A stretch of 64,000 nt of DNA from Aricia agestis (GCF_905147365.1 NC_056422.1:4342501-4406500), one strand, 5' to 3'. Shown: positions 35,524-44,486, numbered from the stretch's first letter. The notes: generated from the letters alone by a model not told the origin. A program made the numbers and translations.

Positions 35524-38500
35524 CTACCTACCTAATATAGACCTAACAATTGAATTAAAATCACAGTGGAAAGTTAATATAGTTAAAACCATACCAATAG
35601 TTATATCGAGTACCGGAATCATCCCAAATACATTACACAGTAGTCTTAAAGCACTCAACATTCACCCACTCACTTATATCACCCTTCAAAAGGCTGTAAT
35701 TCTTAATACATGTCAGAAAATTCCTGTCGATTGCTTGATTTTCAACTCAAGCTGAAGCTGCTTGGTCACAAGCCCGCAGCTTTAGTGAAATACCCCTAAT
35801 GGAGAAGTAAAAACTTAAAAATATAAATAATAATAATATAATAATAATAATATCTGTGGACGCTTCACACCACGTCAGTCTGGCCCCGTGGTAAGTACCT
35901 AAAGGACTTGTGTTACAGGTACCAGATAACGGAAATATATTTAATACTTTTATACTATACATATATTTAAGATTTTTATTATTTCATACACGTATTTAAT
36001 ACACATCCAAATCCGGGAACATTGACAACTTTTTGTTCCGTCGGCGGGATTCGAACCCGCGACCCCCGGCTTGAGCTACCAACGCGCGCACCACTGAGCC
36101 ACAGAGGTCGTCAAATTCTATAAGGTGTAGACTGTAGAGTATTATAAGTCTTGTCGTTTTGTCAACAAGAGCTATTTTGCTATGTCATGCATCTTGACTA
36201 TCGTACTCTGTAATTTTATAGCAGAAAAATACTATAAAAAGGACAAAAATCCACACCCAAATATACAGTACAGTAAAAAATAGAAACGTATTTCTTGGAA
36301 CTTAGGTCCAAGAAATAAGTTTCTATTTTTTTGAGAAATGAGAATTGTAAATTATATCAACAATAGCAAAAGAAATTGCAAGGTATACCGAATCACCTAC
36401 GAAATATCAACGCGCACTTGGCTGCTTGTAATAGCAGGTAGGTAGGTAGGTAGGGTTAGGCTTATCCAATGTTATGATCGGAGGTTTAGACGTTTCACAA
36501 AATAAGTGGAACTTAAATATTAAAACTGCGTGGTTCAATGGTTTATACAAACTTAAATAATACGAATTTTAAAAACTATTAACTTTTTAAATTACAATTT
36601 TTAAGTTGTATAAAATTTTGTTTCTAATTATGTAAAATATTTCCGTTTATTTTATCTATACTAAGGCTCTGTTTCACCACTTCCTGATAAATACTGGATA
36701 GGCTATCCAGCATATTAGCATAACCACTTATTTGACAGATTATCCATAAGGTGCTCGTAAGGTGTCGATAACCTATCCGGAACTTATCAGGAAGTGGTCA
36801 ATCAGGCCCTTAGACAAATAAAAACATAAACATAAAACCAACACTAAATATTTTATTATCAGTGCTTGACGTCCAAGTGTAGGGGTGGCATCAAATTCAA
36901 TATCATCAAGTTTTGCAGCGTGGCGTATTCTATCCACTAACACGGCGCAGCATTAGCGCGGCGTAGCGACAAAGCGGCGCGGCGTAGCGAATAATCAACG
37001 GCGTAGCAATAGCGCGGCGTAGCGACAAAACGGCGTAGCGAATAATAAACGGCGTAGCAATAGCGCGGCGTAGCGACAAAGCGGCGTAGCGAATAATGAA
37101 CGGCGTAGCAATAGCTCGGCGTAGCGACAAAGCGGCGTAGCGAATAATGAACGGCGTAGCAATAGCGCGGCGTAGCGACAAAGCGGCGTAGCGAATAATG
37201 AACGGCGTAGCAATAGCGCGGCGTAGGGACAAAGCGGCGTAGCGAATAATGAACGGCGTAGCAATAGCGCGGCGTAGGGACAAAGCGGCGTAGCGAATAA
37301 TGAACGGCGTAGCAATAGCGCGGCGTAGCGACAAAGCGGCGTAGCGAATAATGAACGGCGTAGCAATAGCGCGGCGTAGCGACAAAGCGGCGTAGCAATA
37401 TTGCGATGTAGCAACATTGCGGCGTAGCTGTAGAGAATAGTGTAGCCTACTAGTGACGGAAATATATTAGAAATACGTGTATAAACGTTATAACTTATTA
37501 GTTATTACTCTGTCACCCAAAATTGAATGATGTATTGGAATTCTGAAATGGCAGGCTAACTGTAATATTTACAACCAATGAGTTTCTAAAATACTAGAGT
37601 AGCAATGTCTTACAAAAGATTCTCAGAAATGCGTAACCACTTTTTTGTTCAAAAGACAATGTCAAGTCATATATTCGTTATGTCATTATGTATGTGAGAT
37701 ATGCCTGCAGGCATCTTCGAAGTGGCAACGCGTTGCTACCGTAAACTTCCAATCTAGTTACGTTAGTAACATAGAATATCATTGTTTACAACAGATATTA
37801 TTCTAATTCTTTCAGAGAAAAGTACATACATTGCTAAGTAATACTTCCTAATTCTACTAAAAAAACCAAATAAAACCACAAACATAAATAGAAAAGAATC
37901 ACAAATGACATTTTCTATTATATTTCAGCGCATAAGAAGCATAAGACCATGAAGAGTCAAGATATCGATGAAGGCTCCGACAGTTGGCCAAGCCCGAGTG
38001 TCATTAACAACTTCGACGTACCAGAGGAGTTCCATCACCACGATAGCGATGATCAGGGGCATGATGAGGTAAAATATCAACAAATAATCTTTTCTTTGTC
38101 TCTCATATTTAATTGAAGACATGAGTGGATGAAATAACATTTTACAACATAATGGTGGATTTGGCCGAACCCTACACGGGTGACTAAAGCCGCACGATTT
38201 ACGCTGCACGGCGAAAATCGACCGTCTAAATGGCAATTCGACTACGCCGCATGAGGCTAAAGCCGTAAGCCCCAAAGTCGTGCGGCCAATGGCTGCATGC
38301 GGCTGGTGACTAAAATCGACCGTGCAAACACTCAGTCACAAGCGATCGCTTGCTGTAAATACATAGTTTGTCGGCACTGTAGCGAGCGCAGACCTCGGGC
38401 GGCACAGGCGATTTTTGTAGAATGTGTAAACGGCGTGGCGTAAATGTGATTCGGCTTGGACAGGCGATTCGACTGGTGACTTACCGCGCGACTAAAATCG

Positions 38501-39233
38501 ACCCGTGTAAATCCAGCATAGCAATTACCCATTTTTGCCCTTATGATTTGAACAAACCTTGTAACTTACCTACCTTGTCATATAGCTAATTAAAGCTCAA
38601 AATCTTTTCCTCGGTCTTAAAGCTTTCATTTGTGCAAAAAACGTCAGTTTTCAAATTGTTACCCACTTGACAATGGCTTCAATTCAGTCATTTAGTGATT
38701 TGCATAAAGTTAATATACCTAGCGGAATAGAGCAACAATCTCGATCTGTCAAACGAAACCGAAACTGGTTTTCATCTGTGTGAAAAATATGTGTACGTAT
38801 ACACTTACACAAGCATGATTGAACATGGTTTCTATGAGATTAAATAATAAATTATCAACGTGCGGCACGTGCCGACTGGACGTCAAAAAAAGAGTGCTGC
38901 TGTCATGTATCACACGTCTCTTTTTACCACGCAGTGTTACTGATAGTGACATCTCTCTTGCCTTTGTTTCTCTATTCCGCTAGGTATAATAACTTTATGG
39001 TCATTTGAGTACGCTTTTTGGCCTTGACATGCCTCCTTTGTTTTATACAGTGGTTCTCAAACTTATTTCTGTCTTAACCCACATTTGAAATCCCCCAGAA
39101 AGAATTCACTTTGGGAATCAGTTTCTATAGTTATTCCACAGTCCACAGCATCATATTAATAACTCATAAATTAATCAATGTATCTGTGTTTCAGGACGAC
39201 TCCGGTCATAGACACCACAGCCGCAGAAGCTAA
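27428..39233 (+). CDS. Gene 2: secreted His/Asp-rich peptide, three exons, 78 aa
   Basis: Exons are 27428-27485, 37929-38068 and 39195-39233 (stop TAA). Splice sites are GTAAGT / ATATTTCAG (phase 1) and GTAAAA / TGTGTTTCAG (phase 0). Residues 1-19 are a textbook signal peptide (MKVSIVLLLVAVVLYNVDA, cut before SHKK). The mature 59-residue peptide has 9 His and 14 Asp/Glu, with clusters EEFHHHDSDD and GHRHHSRRS, one Trp and no cysteine. That composition could bind divalent metal or polycations, but this is inference; no family was recognised. A TATA box and initiator sit just upstream and AATAAA lies 10 nt after the stop. Intron 1 is 10.4 kb and full of transposable elements; intron 2 (38069-39194) holds two MITEs. 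Exon 2 and 3 assignments rely on splice consensus and frame only. Confidence 0.68.
27514..27705 (-). mobile_element. Helitron-like element, third family, in intron 1 of gene 2
   Basis: ACTAGCTATTTGACCGAGCT at the left is the minus-strand 3' end (hairpin plus CTAGT). The body matches 12000-12140. It starts only 28 bp after exon 1. Confidence 0.65.
27893..28060 (+). mobile_element. Helitron-like fragment, fourth family
   Basis: ATTATAAAACAGTCGCTTTT, AACTACGCAACG and TTTGATGCGGTTTTCTTTAA match the element at 63455. Confidence 0.5.
28076..28126. repeat. Inverted repeat
   Basis: AAGCAGCGACGCGTT and AACGCGTCGCTGCTT around a loop of about 21 nt. Confidence 0.75.
28196..28262. repeat. Interspersed repeat tail (ACTTCGTTCCATTCGG family)
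   Basis: ACTTCGTTCCATTCGGGTGT then CCCTTGACACCTCTC and an ATT-rich tail. Related pieces are at 30644-30690 and 55508-55575. The parent element was not identified. Confidence 0.5.
28265..30083 (+). mobile_element. Tc1/mariner-type transposon with long inverted ends, dead
   Basis: Inverted ends of about 180 bp (28265-28440 and 29902-30083), starting CACAACAAC, GGTCTAGGG. The transposase starts at 28549 (MARRHLTRNEAVGMIQAGT, helix-turn-helix part). It continues after the SINE insertion with ARRPLRVPALRRG, LFTDESRFGFHPDSRRVRVW (second Asp of the triad) and, near 29630, SPDLNPIEHAWD (third acidic residue), ending GGFTDY at 29853. Frameshifts and the SINE at 28827-29178 disrupt it. Confidence 0.88.
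28827..29178 (+). mobile_element. SINE copy 5, inserted in the Tc1-type transposase
   Basis: Complete head-to-tail copy ending in ATTTCATTAAAAAAAA. Transposase sequence TLRR... on the left resumes as RRLHKVN on the right, so it sits in the coding region. Confidence 0.9.
30427..30492. repeat. Inverted repeat
   Basis: ATCAGGTGTACTGCAGGTAA and TTACCTGCAGTACATCTGAT flank an A-rich loop. Confidence 0.8.
30837..31337. mobile_element. hAT-like non-autonomous element, 501 bp
   Basis: Starts CAGGGGCGGATC and ends GATCTGGCCCTG. It is flanked by GACGATCA (30829-30836) and GACGCTCA (31338-31345), an 8-bp target duplication with one change, as hAT elements make. It contains a hairpin at 31079-31127 (ATTTAATGTATGTGCCA). 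No transposase. Confidence 0.75.
31346..31866. other. No gene recognised (within intron 1 of gene 2)
   Basis: AT-rich; no domain seen in the short frames. Confidence 0.4.
31867..32165. mobile_element. MITE (TTGCACCAACTTACTTTAAC family), copy 2, opposite orientation
   Basis: Starts TTGCACCAACTTACTTTAAC, holds ATTTAACCATAACCTTGAGC, and ends AAGGTTAAAGTAACTTTGAC. Compared with copy 1 it is reversed and its right end is shorter. Confidence 0.65.
32185..32640 (-). mobile_element. Helitron-like fragment interrupted by a hAT-like MITE
   Basis: AATCGGTTCAGCTGTTGAAG...GAGGTAATAGAC (to 32241) continues after the insertion as AGACAGACAGACGTACAG (32616 on). This is the Lep1-type 5' region, minus strand. 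Confidence 0.5.
32242..32611. mobile_element. hAT-like MITE, 370 bp
   Basis: Starts CAGAGTTGCCAGA and ends GTCTGGCAACGCTG. It is flanked by a perfect 8-bp duplication TAATAGAC (32234-32241 and 32612-32619). The interior repeats GCGGGAC/GTCCCGC words. Confidence 0.85.
33088..33367. mobile_element. hAT-like MITE, 280 bp
   Basis: Ends CATGGGCGT and ACGCCCATG are inverted, flanked by a perfect 8-bp duplication GTTAGTAG (33080-33087 and 33368-33375). Internal G-rich and C-rich tracts (GGGGGGG / CCCCCCC). Confidence 0.8.
34985..35220 (-). mobile_element. LINE 3'-UTR fragment inside the R4/Dong-like element
   Basis: Minus strand ends CAATGTAACAGATGC..., TTTAAATAAAGATTATTATC with an (ATT)n tail at 34985-35010, a typical non-LTR 3' end. 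No coding sequence retained. Confidence 0.55.
35308..35520. repeat. Palindrome with (GT)n and (AC)n arms
   Basis: About 100-bp arms meet near 35425. The left arm is a (GT)n run, then CTATATATCTCTCGTAGGAA, TTGTTCTTTTTCTTGATAAT. The right arm is its reverse complement, ending in (AC)n. The right arm is R4/Dong coding sequence, so the left arm is an inverted copy of it. Confidence 0.9.
35853..36112 (-). mobile_element. tRNA-derived SINE, type B
   Basis: Minus strand has A box TGGCTCAGTGG (36091-36101) and B box GGTTCGAATCC (36047-36057) in a tRNA-like head, then a body ending GCGTCCACAG with an ATT-repeat tail that merges with the TAA run after the LINE. The tRNA fold is incomplete. Confidence 0.75.
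36113..36662. other. No gene recognised (intron 1 of gene 2)
   Basis: AT-rich. A short inverted pair AGAAACGTATTTCTTGGA / TCCAAGAAATAAGTTTCT lies at 36281-36325, and GGTAGGTAGGTAGGTAGG at 36436. Confidence 0.45.
36663..36811. mobile_element. MITE (AGGGCCTGTTTCACC family), copy 4
   Basis: CTGTTTCACCACTTCCTGAT and ATCAGGAAGTGGTCAATCAG at the ends; the most diverged of the four copies. Confidence 0.8.
36942..37429. repeat. 51-bp GC-rich minisatellite, about 9 copies
   Basis: Exact 51-bp period (for example AACGGCGTAGCAATAGC at 37150 and 37201). Each unit contains three GGCGTAGC words. As 51 is a multiple of three, all three minus frames stay open for 140-153 codons, giving 17-residue repeats such as SLRRAIATPFIIRYAAL. 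It lies about 500 bp before exon 2 of gene 2. No evidence that it is coding. Confidence 0.95.
37430..37928. other. End of intron 1 of gene 2
   Basis: AT-rich, no feature until the acceptor ATATTTCAG at 37928. Confidence 0.5.
38156..38518. mobile_element. MITE in intron 2 of gene 2
   Basis: TGGATTTGGCC...ACGGGTGACTAAAGCCGC at the left pairs imperfectly with GCGCGACTAAAATCGACCCG, TGTAAATCCAGCA at the right. GC-rich words such as GCGGC and CGATTTT repeat inside. Confidence 0.55.
38704..38999. mobile_element. MITE (ATAAAGTTAATATACCTAGC family), copy 1, in intron 2 of gene 2
   Basis: Ends ATAAAGTTAATATACCTAGC and GCTAGGTATAATAACTTTAT are inverted. Contains CACGTGCCG and GTGTATACG. Copies also at 47779 and 57096. 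Confidence 0.85.
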
Positions 39234-39243
39234 ACTACGTATT

Positions 39244-39249
39244 AATAAA
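39244..39249 (+). terminator. Polyadenylation signal of gene 2
   Basis: AATAAA starts 10 nt after the stop codon of gene 2 and is followed by further A-rich sequence. The 3' UTR would be only a few tens of nucleotides. Confidence 0.55.
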
Positions 39250-39567
39250 ATAAACAGTGCCTAACCGTTGTTTCATTTTGTCAATGACCATAAATTAATA
39301 TGTTAGGTTACAATTTAATATTATGGAACATTTTATTGAAGTTGACTTCAGATTAATCACTCAGATTTTGGATGTTCCATTTCCATTTTATCTTTCCAAT
39401 CAAATAATTTATCTTAAAAAAATAAGTTACTAAACACATTTTTCTTTTGCAACTTTCATAATAAACACTCGCATATTGCTTTCTTTCTGGTTTTCTAATC
39501 TATTATAGTCACAAGATCCCATAAATGTAAGGGAAAATCTTCATCATCATCATCTAGTGCCATCTCC
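39250..39567. other. 3' flank of gene 2, no feature
   Basis: AT-rich; ends with a short CATCATCATCAT run before the SINE. Confidence 0.45.
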
Positions 39568-39868
39568 ACGTGGGAGAGCCATGCTTCGGAACGAATGGGC
39601 TGGCTCGACCGGAGAAATACCATGGGCTCACAGAAAACCGGCTTGAAACAGCGCTTGCGCTGTGTTTCGCCGAGTGAGTGAGTTTACAGGAGTCCCAATC
39701 CCCTACTCGATTCCATTCCCTACCCTCCCCTATTACCCTATTCCCTCTTAAAAGGCCGGCAACGCACCTACAGCTCCTCTGATGCTACGAGTGTCCATGG
39801 GCTACGGAAGTTGCTTTCCATCAGGTGACCCGTTTGTTCGTTTGCCCCCTTATTTCATTAAAAAAAAA
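39568..39868 (+). mobile_element. SINE copy 6
   Basis: Full copy from ACGTGGGAGAGCCATGCTTC to CCCTTATTTCATTAAAAAAA; the pyrimidine tract is shortened. Confidence 0.9.
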
Positions 39869-41288
39869 CTCCGTTTCCTATCATAATATTATTGAAATAG
39901 TTGATTTATTGATTTTAACTAACCGTACCTATATTATTGTGAAAACTCACTTATAACAGTGTTTGATTCTTTCAAGATGAACTACAAATAACAATATTCC
40001 AATAAGTGTAGCGCAAACATAAGACTTGAAGTAAAACTAGGAAAAAATTCGGGTCACATCTCAAAACATATTGTGAACTAGGGTAGACATAAGTCACTTC
40101 CCCTCTTGGACTAACAACCATGAGGTTTTGCACAGTTAACTGAAGACATTTTATTTCGATTCTTTTTCTATCAAAGCAACCTTCTTGGCAGCCATGTTTT
40201 TAAAATGGTTCTCAAGTTTTTTGTCGGCGATTTTCTGCGTTTATGCTCGGAAAGAAAAAAATAGGTCAAGTGCGAGTTGGACCCGCGCACGAAGGGTTTC
40301 GCACCGTTGTTATAGAGCGAAAGTAGGAAAAAAATAGTCTCCCGTTTTTACCCTTTGGGTACGGAACCCTAAACAGTATGTAGTTTGTTTTGTCATAAAG
40401 ACAGTACTGTCTCAACCTTTAAAAATTTACTAAAGGGTTCACTGACGCTCTTTCTATCCAATTTTATTGTACATTTTATCGCTTTATCAGAAAAACCTAG
40501 TTTCTACTTTGTCGCAAGTCTGCGCTGATGCCAATTTTTCTATCAATTATATCGGTCTGGATCACTGATGAGGGTATTTGTATTCGCCTCTCGTACGATC
40601 TATTTATTGGCTCAAACCAACCATCACTATAGGATTTCGTTTGATAAATAATATTTTCCTAATTGCGAGACGTTTATGTTTTTCCTAATGTGAGGCTTCT
40701 TAATAATAATTAAGTACTTACCCTTAATGGTTGAAGTGTAAGGCTGGCCTCACACAGCCGGAATTTCATAATCGGCAATTCATATTCTTACAGATCGATC
40801 TATGAAATTCATAATCTGAAAAAATCAAATACCCTATCCAACGACACCCTACATGGCATGGCATTTCATACAAATTTTGTCATTTTATATGAAGTTTTCT
40901 GCCTCGATTCGCCATTTGGACTTTATGGCCGGTATACATTATTCCAATCCAGTGATCCAATCCAGCGCTGGATAATGGATTACTACTCGAATAATTTAAG
41001 CCGGCCATTAGTTTCTTAAACAGATTTTATAATGAAAGATTATTATTTAAGTAATAAATTCTCAAAGTAAAACTACTTTAGCTTAATCCACGGTTTATAT
41101 TTCCTACATCGCGGTGTGCGCTTTACTAAATTACAAAACGCTGCAATAAGTTTCTGATTTTATAAATGGGTTTTCTCTAACTTCTATAGTTAGACTGAAA
41201 GGTCTTTTGGCCCGTTACTTTTCGAAATGCCGCCGACTTATAAAGTGTTATATGGTATCACCAGGTCACTTTGTGGTCACCACTCTAA
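39869..41288. other. Gene-free, with decayed repeats
   Basis: 40256-40373 is a fragment with AGGTCAAGTGCGAGTTGGAC and GGGTACGGAACCCTAAA, a common type of interspersed sequence. 40741-40925 starts TAAGGCTGGCCTCACACAGC like a MITE. 40924-41010 is a foldback with TGGCCGG / CCGGCCA ends. Confidence 0.45.
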
Positions 41289-41456
41289 GAGCCGGGACAC
41301 ATAAACACGATACAACGTCGTCTCGTGGGAATCTACTACGAACATCGTAAAAAACTACGACGACGCGACATCGTGACGTGCCACGATAAACGGCACGACG
41401 TCGCGTCGTAGAAACTCACCTTTAAATTTCTACGTGAGTTTTTGTGTCCCAGCCCT
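41289..41456. mobile_element. MITE
   Basis: AGCCGGGACACATAAACACG at the left, CGTGAGTTTTTGTGTCCCAG at the right, and internal CGTCGTCTCG/CGACGACGCG words. Confidence 0.6.
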
Positions 41457-42111
41457 GAGTCAAATAATAATAATAAAAAAGGTGAAAAAGAAGAGGAAAA
41501 AAAAAAGGCACAAAACTGTATAAAAATAAATATTATGTAATGTAAGAAATAGAACAATATAAAGTAAAAATGGTGCTGAAATTTTATAGCAGCAGGAATA
41601 AAAAGAAAAAAAAAGTAACCACGGGTTGTTAAACTAATGTATATTCTGTGCCACGGGGTCTGACATAATGCATGGAGTGTCATGGTGCGTTTAAATGTCA
41701 AATCCCATAATCCCATACATTTTTGATATCTATGACGAATACATCTTAACTAGGGGGCAGGTTCGTTTAAGTACCAGTCTAGAGCTCCTTATTTTCACAT
41801 TAAAAATAGCCAGGAATCTAGTTCCCTCAGTTATGAACTTATGAACTGTTTGTGTTTGAGAATTTTTAAACGGAGGAGAACTAATGAACTTACTTTGAGT
41901 TTGTACGAGCTGAGCTGTATCAAACTGAGCTGAGCTATATCAAACTTAAATGATGAGCTATAAAAACTGCTTAATTGCATCCTAATTACTGGAAGAAAAT
42001 CACATTTTTTCACTAACTAAGGTTGAGTACGCACGATTGCAGATGATGCATAAAAACAGTACAAAAAATAGCGTGATGTCGCTTGACATGACAATTTTAT
42101 GCTATTATGGT
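41457..42111. other. No gene recognised
   Basis: A- and T-rich; the 126-codon minus-strand open frame across 41336-41716 is a low-complexity artefact that enters the MITE. Confidence 0.45.
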
Positions 42112-42624
42112 CAATTCAGGCCGCAACGCGACGCGTAGATGCATTTCTAAATTTGTACTGAATTGACAGATTTCGTGAGCGTGCGACGTCTTGTAAATCT
42201 GTCAAATCCATACAAATTTAGAAATGCATCTACGCATCACGTTGCCACAATAGACATAACTACTAGTAGATCGACTGCAAAGAAACGGACATGTTTCAAT
42301 ATCTGTCAAATTCGTCGGGTTTCACTAGGATTATGAACGGAATGTGCCTCGCGCTGGCTGATATAATTTATTTTTAAATATTTAAAATAAAGATTTCAAA
42401 ATTGGATTCTGTCAATTTTAATCGCATGTGCCAAAACACAAACAACAATACGACCAAAGAGGAACACGTCCAGCGAATATGTCATAGTTTTAAATTCGCA
42501 GGTAACAATTTAACAACCCTAGCGACGATTTTCGTCATAATACGTCAAATTTAAAAATTTCAACATCAGCTCTAAGTCGGCATACTCTTTAATTCTGTCT
42601 ACTCTGACGTTGCGGTCTGAATTG
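42112..42624. mobile_element. MITE (CAATTCAGACCGCAACGCGA family), copy 2, split by a hAT-like element
   Basis: The left part runs 42112-42246 (CAATTCAGGCCGCAACGCGA...). Its right terminus reappears at 42607-42624 (ACGTTGCGGTCTGAATTG) after the insertion. Confidence 0.75.
42247..42606 (-). mobile_element. hAT-like MITE, 360 bp, copy 1 of an inverted pair
   Basis: Ends ACAATAGACA and GTCTACTCTG. Flanked by ACGTTGCC (42239-42246) and ACGTTGCG (42607-42614), an 8-bp duplication with one change. No coding sequence. Confidence 0.8.
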
Positions 42625-42649
42625 ACCCATTTTTTCCAAATGCCGTAAC

Positions 42650-43008
42650 CAGAGTAGACAGAATTATAGAGTATGCCGACTTAGAGCTGATGTTGAAATT
42701 TTTAAATTTGACGCATTAAGACGAAAATCGTCGCTAGGGTTGTTAAATTGTTACCTACGAATTTAAAACTATGACATATTCGCTGGACGTGTTCCTCTTT
42801 GGTCGTATTGTTGTTTGTGTTTTGGCACATGCGATTAAAATTGACAGAATCCAATTTTGAAATCTTTATTTTAAATATTTAAAAATAAATTATATCAGCC
42901 AGCGCGAGGCACATTCCATTTATAATCCTAGTGAAACCCGACGAATTTGACAGATATTGAAACCTGTCCGTCTCTTTGCAGTTGAATACTGGTCGTTATG
43001 TCTATTGT
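42650..43008 (+). mobile_element. hAT-like MITE, 359 bp, copy 2 of an inverted pair
   Basis: Reverse complement of copy 1, starting CAGAGTAGACAGAATT. Flanked by a perfect 8-bp duplication GCCGTAAC (42642-42649 and 43009-43016). Only 43 bp separate it from copy 1. Confidence 0.85.
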
Positions 43009-43109
43009 GCCGTAACCAGGCGGTGGCGATCACTTACACCGTAGATTTTTCTGGGATGAACAGTATCCTATGTAAAGAACATAGGATACTGTTCACCCGG
43101 GACTCTATA

Positions 43110-43222
43110 ATCAAATTATCTAAATACCAAATTTAAGCGAAATTGGTTCAGCGGTTTGGGCTTGAAGAGGTAACGACAGACCGATGGACAGACACACTTT
43201 CGTATTCATAATATTAAGTATA
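43110..43222 (-). mobile_element. Helitron-like 5' fragment (Lep1-type)
   Basis: Minus strand: ATTATGAATACGAAAGTGTG, CTGTC words, CCAAACCGCTGAACCAATTT. The 3' half is missing. Confidence 0.55.
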
Positions 43223-43580
43223 GATATCTGGACACGCGGTAGCTTGTCAATCTAAGTTCAATTTGCTTTTAAGCCTTTTGCGATAAATCGAAGGAACGCA
43301 AATGAGTGGCTACAGTTACACTAGTACGTCTGAAGCTGAGGTCTCATTTAGTAAATAATCCTGACATTTAACTCGAGAAATATTTTTGCAAGCTGACATC
43401 TTGGATTCTCAAAGGGACTGACACAAATTAAACCTTTAACTAAGTGGAGACGCCATTAATATTCTCATAAGTGTTTATGTAGGTGCAAGTAATCAGACCT
43501 GTCATTTGTAGACTAAATTAATTACAAGACTTCGACATTGACCTTTCGAGTACATTACTTATGCTGACTTCGTACAGGTA
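43223..43580. other. No gene recognised
   Basis: AT-rich spacer. Confidence 0.4.
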
Positions 43581-44300
43581 TAAGGGCCAACCACACGTAC
43601 CACAACCACACGACATCGCAACGACAAAATGTCGTCGAGCTGTGGTTACGTGTGATTGGTGTCGCTGCAGCATTTTGTGGTTGCGATGTGGTTGCGACGT
43701 GGTTGCGTCGTGGTTGCGACGTGGTTGCGATGTGGTCGGTATTTTACAAGTGGTCGACAACGACCGCAAAATGTGGTACGTGTGAATGGAATTACGCCGA
43801 GATTTCGTCGAGAATTAGCTTCACTCTGCATCCTCTATCGGTTGTATCACGGGGAGTGCTCTGAGGAATTGTTCGGAATCATACCACCTGCGACTTTTCG
43901 CTATCGTCCCATGCGAAAAACATACCATCCTCATCACCTTGATGAGTGGCAGTCTTCCACAGTGCGTTTTTCGCGTAACTTTCTGCCGCGCACTGTAAAA
44001 CTCTGGAATGAACTGTCACCAGCAGTATTTCCGGACCGATACGACCTGCAAACCTTCAAGAAAAGAGCGTATTCCCTCTTAAAAGGCCGGCAACGCACCT
44101 GCAGCTCTTCTGATGTTGCGAGTGTCCATGGGCGACGGTAGTTGCTTACCATCAGGTGACCCGTTTGCTCGTTTGCCCCCTTATTTAATAAAAAAAAATG
44201 GTCCAGTTCATTTACAATACGAAATATGCGCCCGACCACGTCGTGTGGTTGTCGTGTGGTTGCGGTTGTGTTGTGGTTGTGGTAAGTGTGGGTTGTCCCT
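43581..44300. mobile_element. MITE with TGTGGTTG-rich arms, split by a LINE 3' end
   Basis: AGGGCCAACCACACGTACCA at the left mirrors GTAAGTGTGGGTTGTCCCT at the right. Both sides carry subterminal GTGGTTGCG/CGCAACCAC arrays. The LINE piece at 43795-44200 sits between. Confidence 0.7.
43795..44200 (+). mobile_element. 5'-truncated LINE 3' end (SINE partner LINE), copy 2
   Basis: Encodes the C-terminal RT part ([73 protein letters not shown]), ending in HGRR and a stop at 44141. The last part of the frame and the 3' UTR (GGCCGGCAACGCACCTGCAG to CCCCCTTATTT plus A-tail) equal the 3' half of the SINE family. The open frame from 43656 only appears longer because it starts in the MITE. Confidence 0.85.
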
Positions 44301-44455
44301 AAATACTAATGGAATAAATTCGTGAGTCTTTTCGTTATTTTGACGCTGAAACTACTAACCAATTTTTGACCGACTACCAAAAGAGAGGAGGCAATACGTT
44401 CGGTTGTATGTATCTTTAACCCCCGACAAAAAAGAGGGGTGTTATAAGTTTGACG

Positions 44456-44486
<31 letters not shown>

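Larger units (their letters stand above)
33551..35820 (+). mobile_element. R4/Dong-like LINE, internally deleted and interrupted, in TAA repeats
   Basis: A 5' end (GGGGGTGAAGCCGGTCCCTT) follows a TAA run. About 190 bp later the sequence jumps to the late reverse transcriptase (33740-34368: MDFGIDKCKIQAV, GYKYLGYYQSQQ, INTYAIPILTYSFGIIRW), so most of the ORF is deleted. In other frames follow a CRHCHKHPETIQHITGAC zinc knuckle (about 34620) and a restriction-like endonuclease part (NRPDITLHDK, YLIDIAIPNTH; 34870-34960). After the foreign block at 34985-35420 the C-terminus resumes (DYQEKEQFLREIYR; TIPIVISSTGIIPN; QKAVILNTC). TAA-repeat flanks and this domain order fit the R4/Dong clade (family knowledge). 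Confidence 0.8.

Noticed and set aside
36040..36112. tRNA gene on the minus strand
   Set aside because: A and B boxes are good but the acceptor stem does not pair and the sequence continues into a SINE body with an ATT tail.
36930..37417. Three overlapping minus-strand frames of 140-153 codons
   Set aside because: They are read-through of a 51-bp minisatellite (a multiple of three) with no start context, splice sites or domain.
41336..41716. 126-codon minus-strand open frame
   Set aside because: Low-complexity Phe/Leu-rich translation of A-rich DNA running into a MITE; no splice or promoter support.
43656..43794. N-terminal extension of the LINE open frame
   Set aside because: It starts in the MITE arm (GTGGTTGCG array) and merely happens to be in frame with the LINE fragment.
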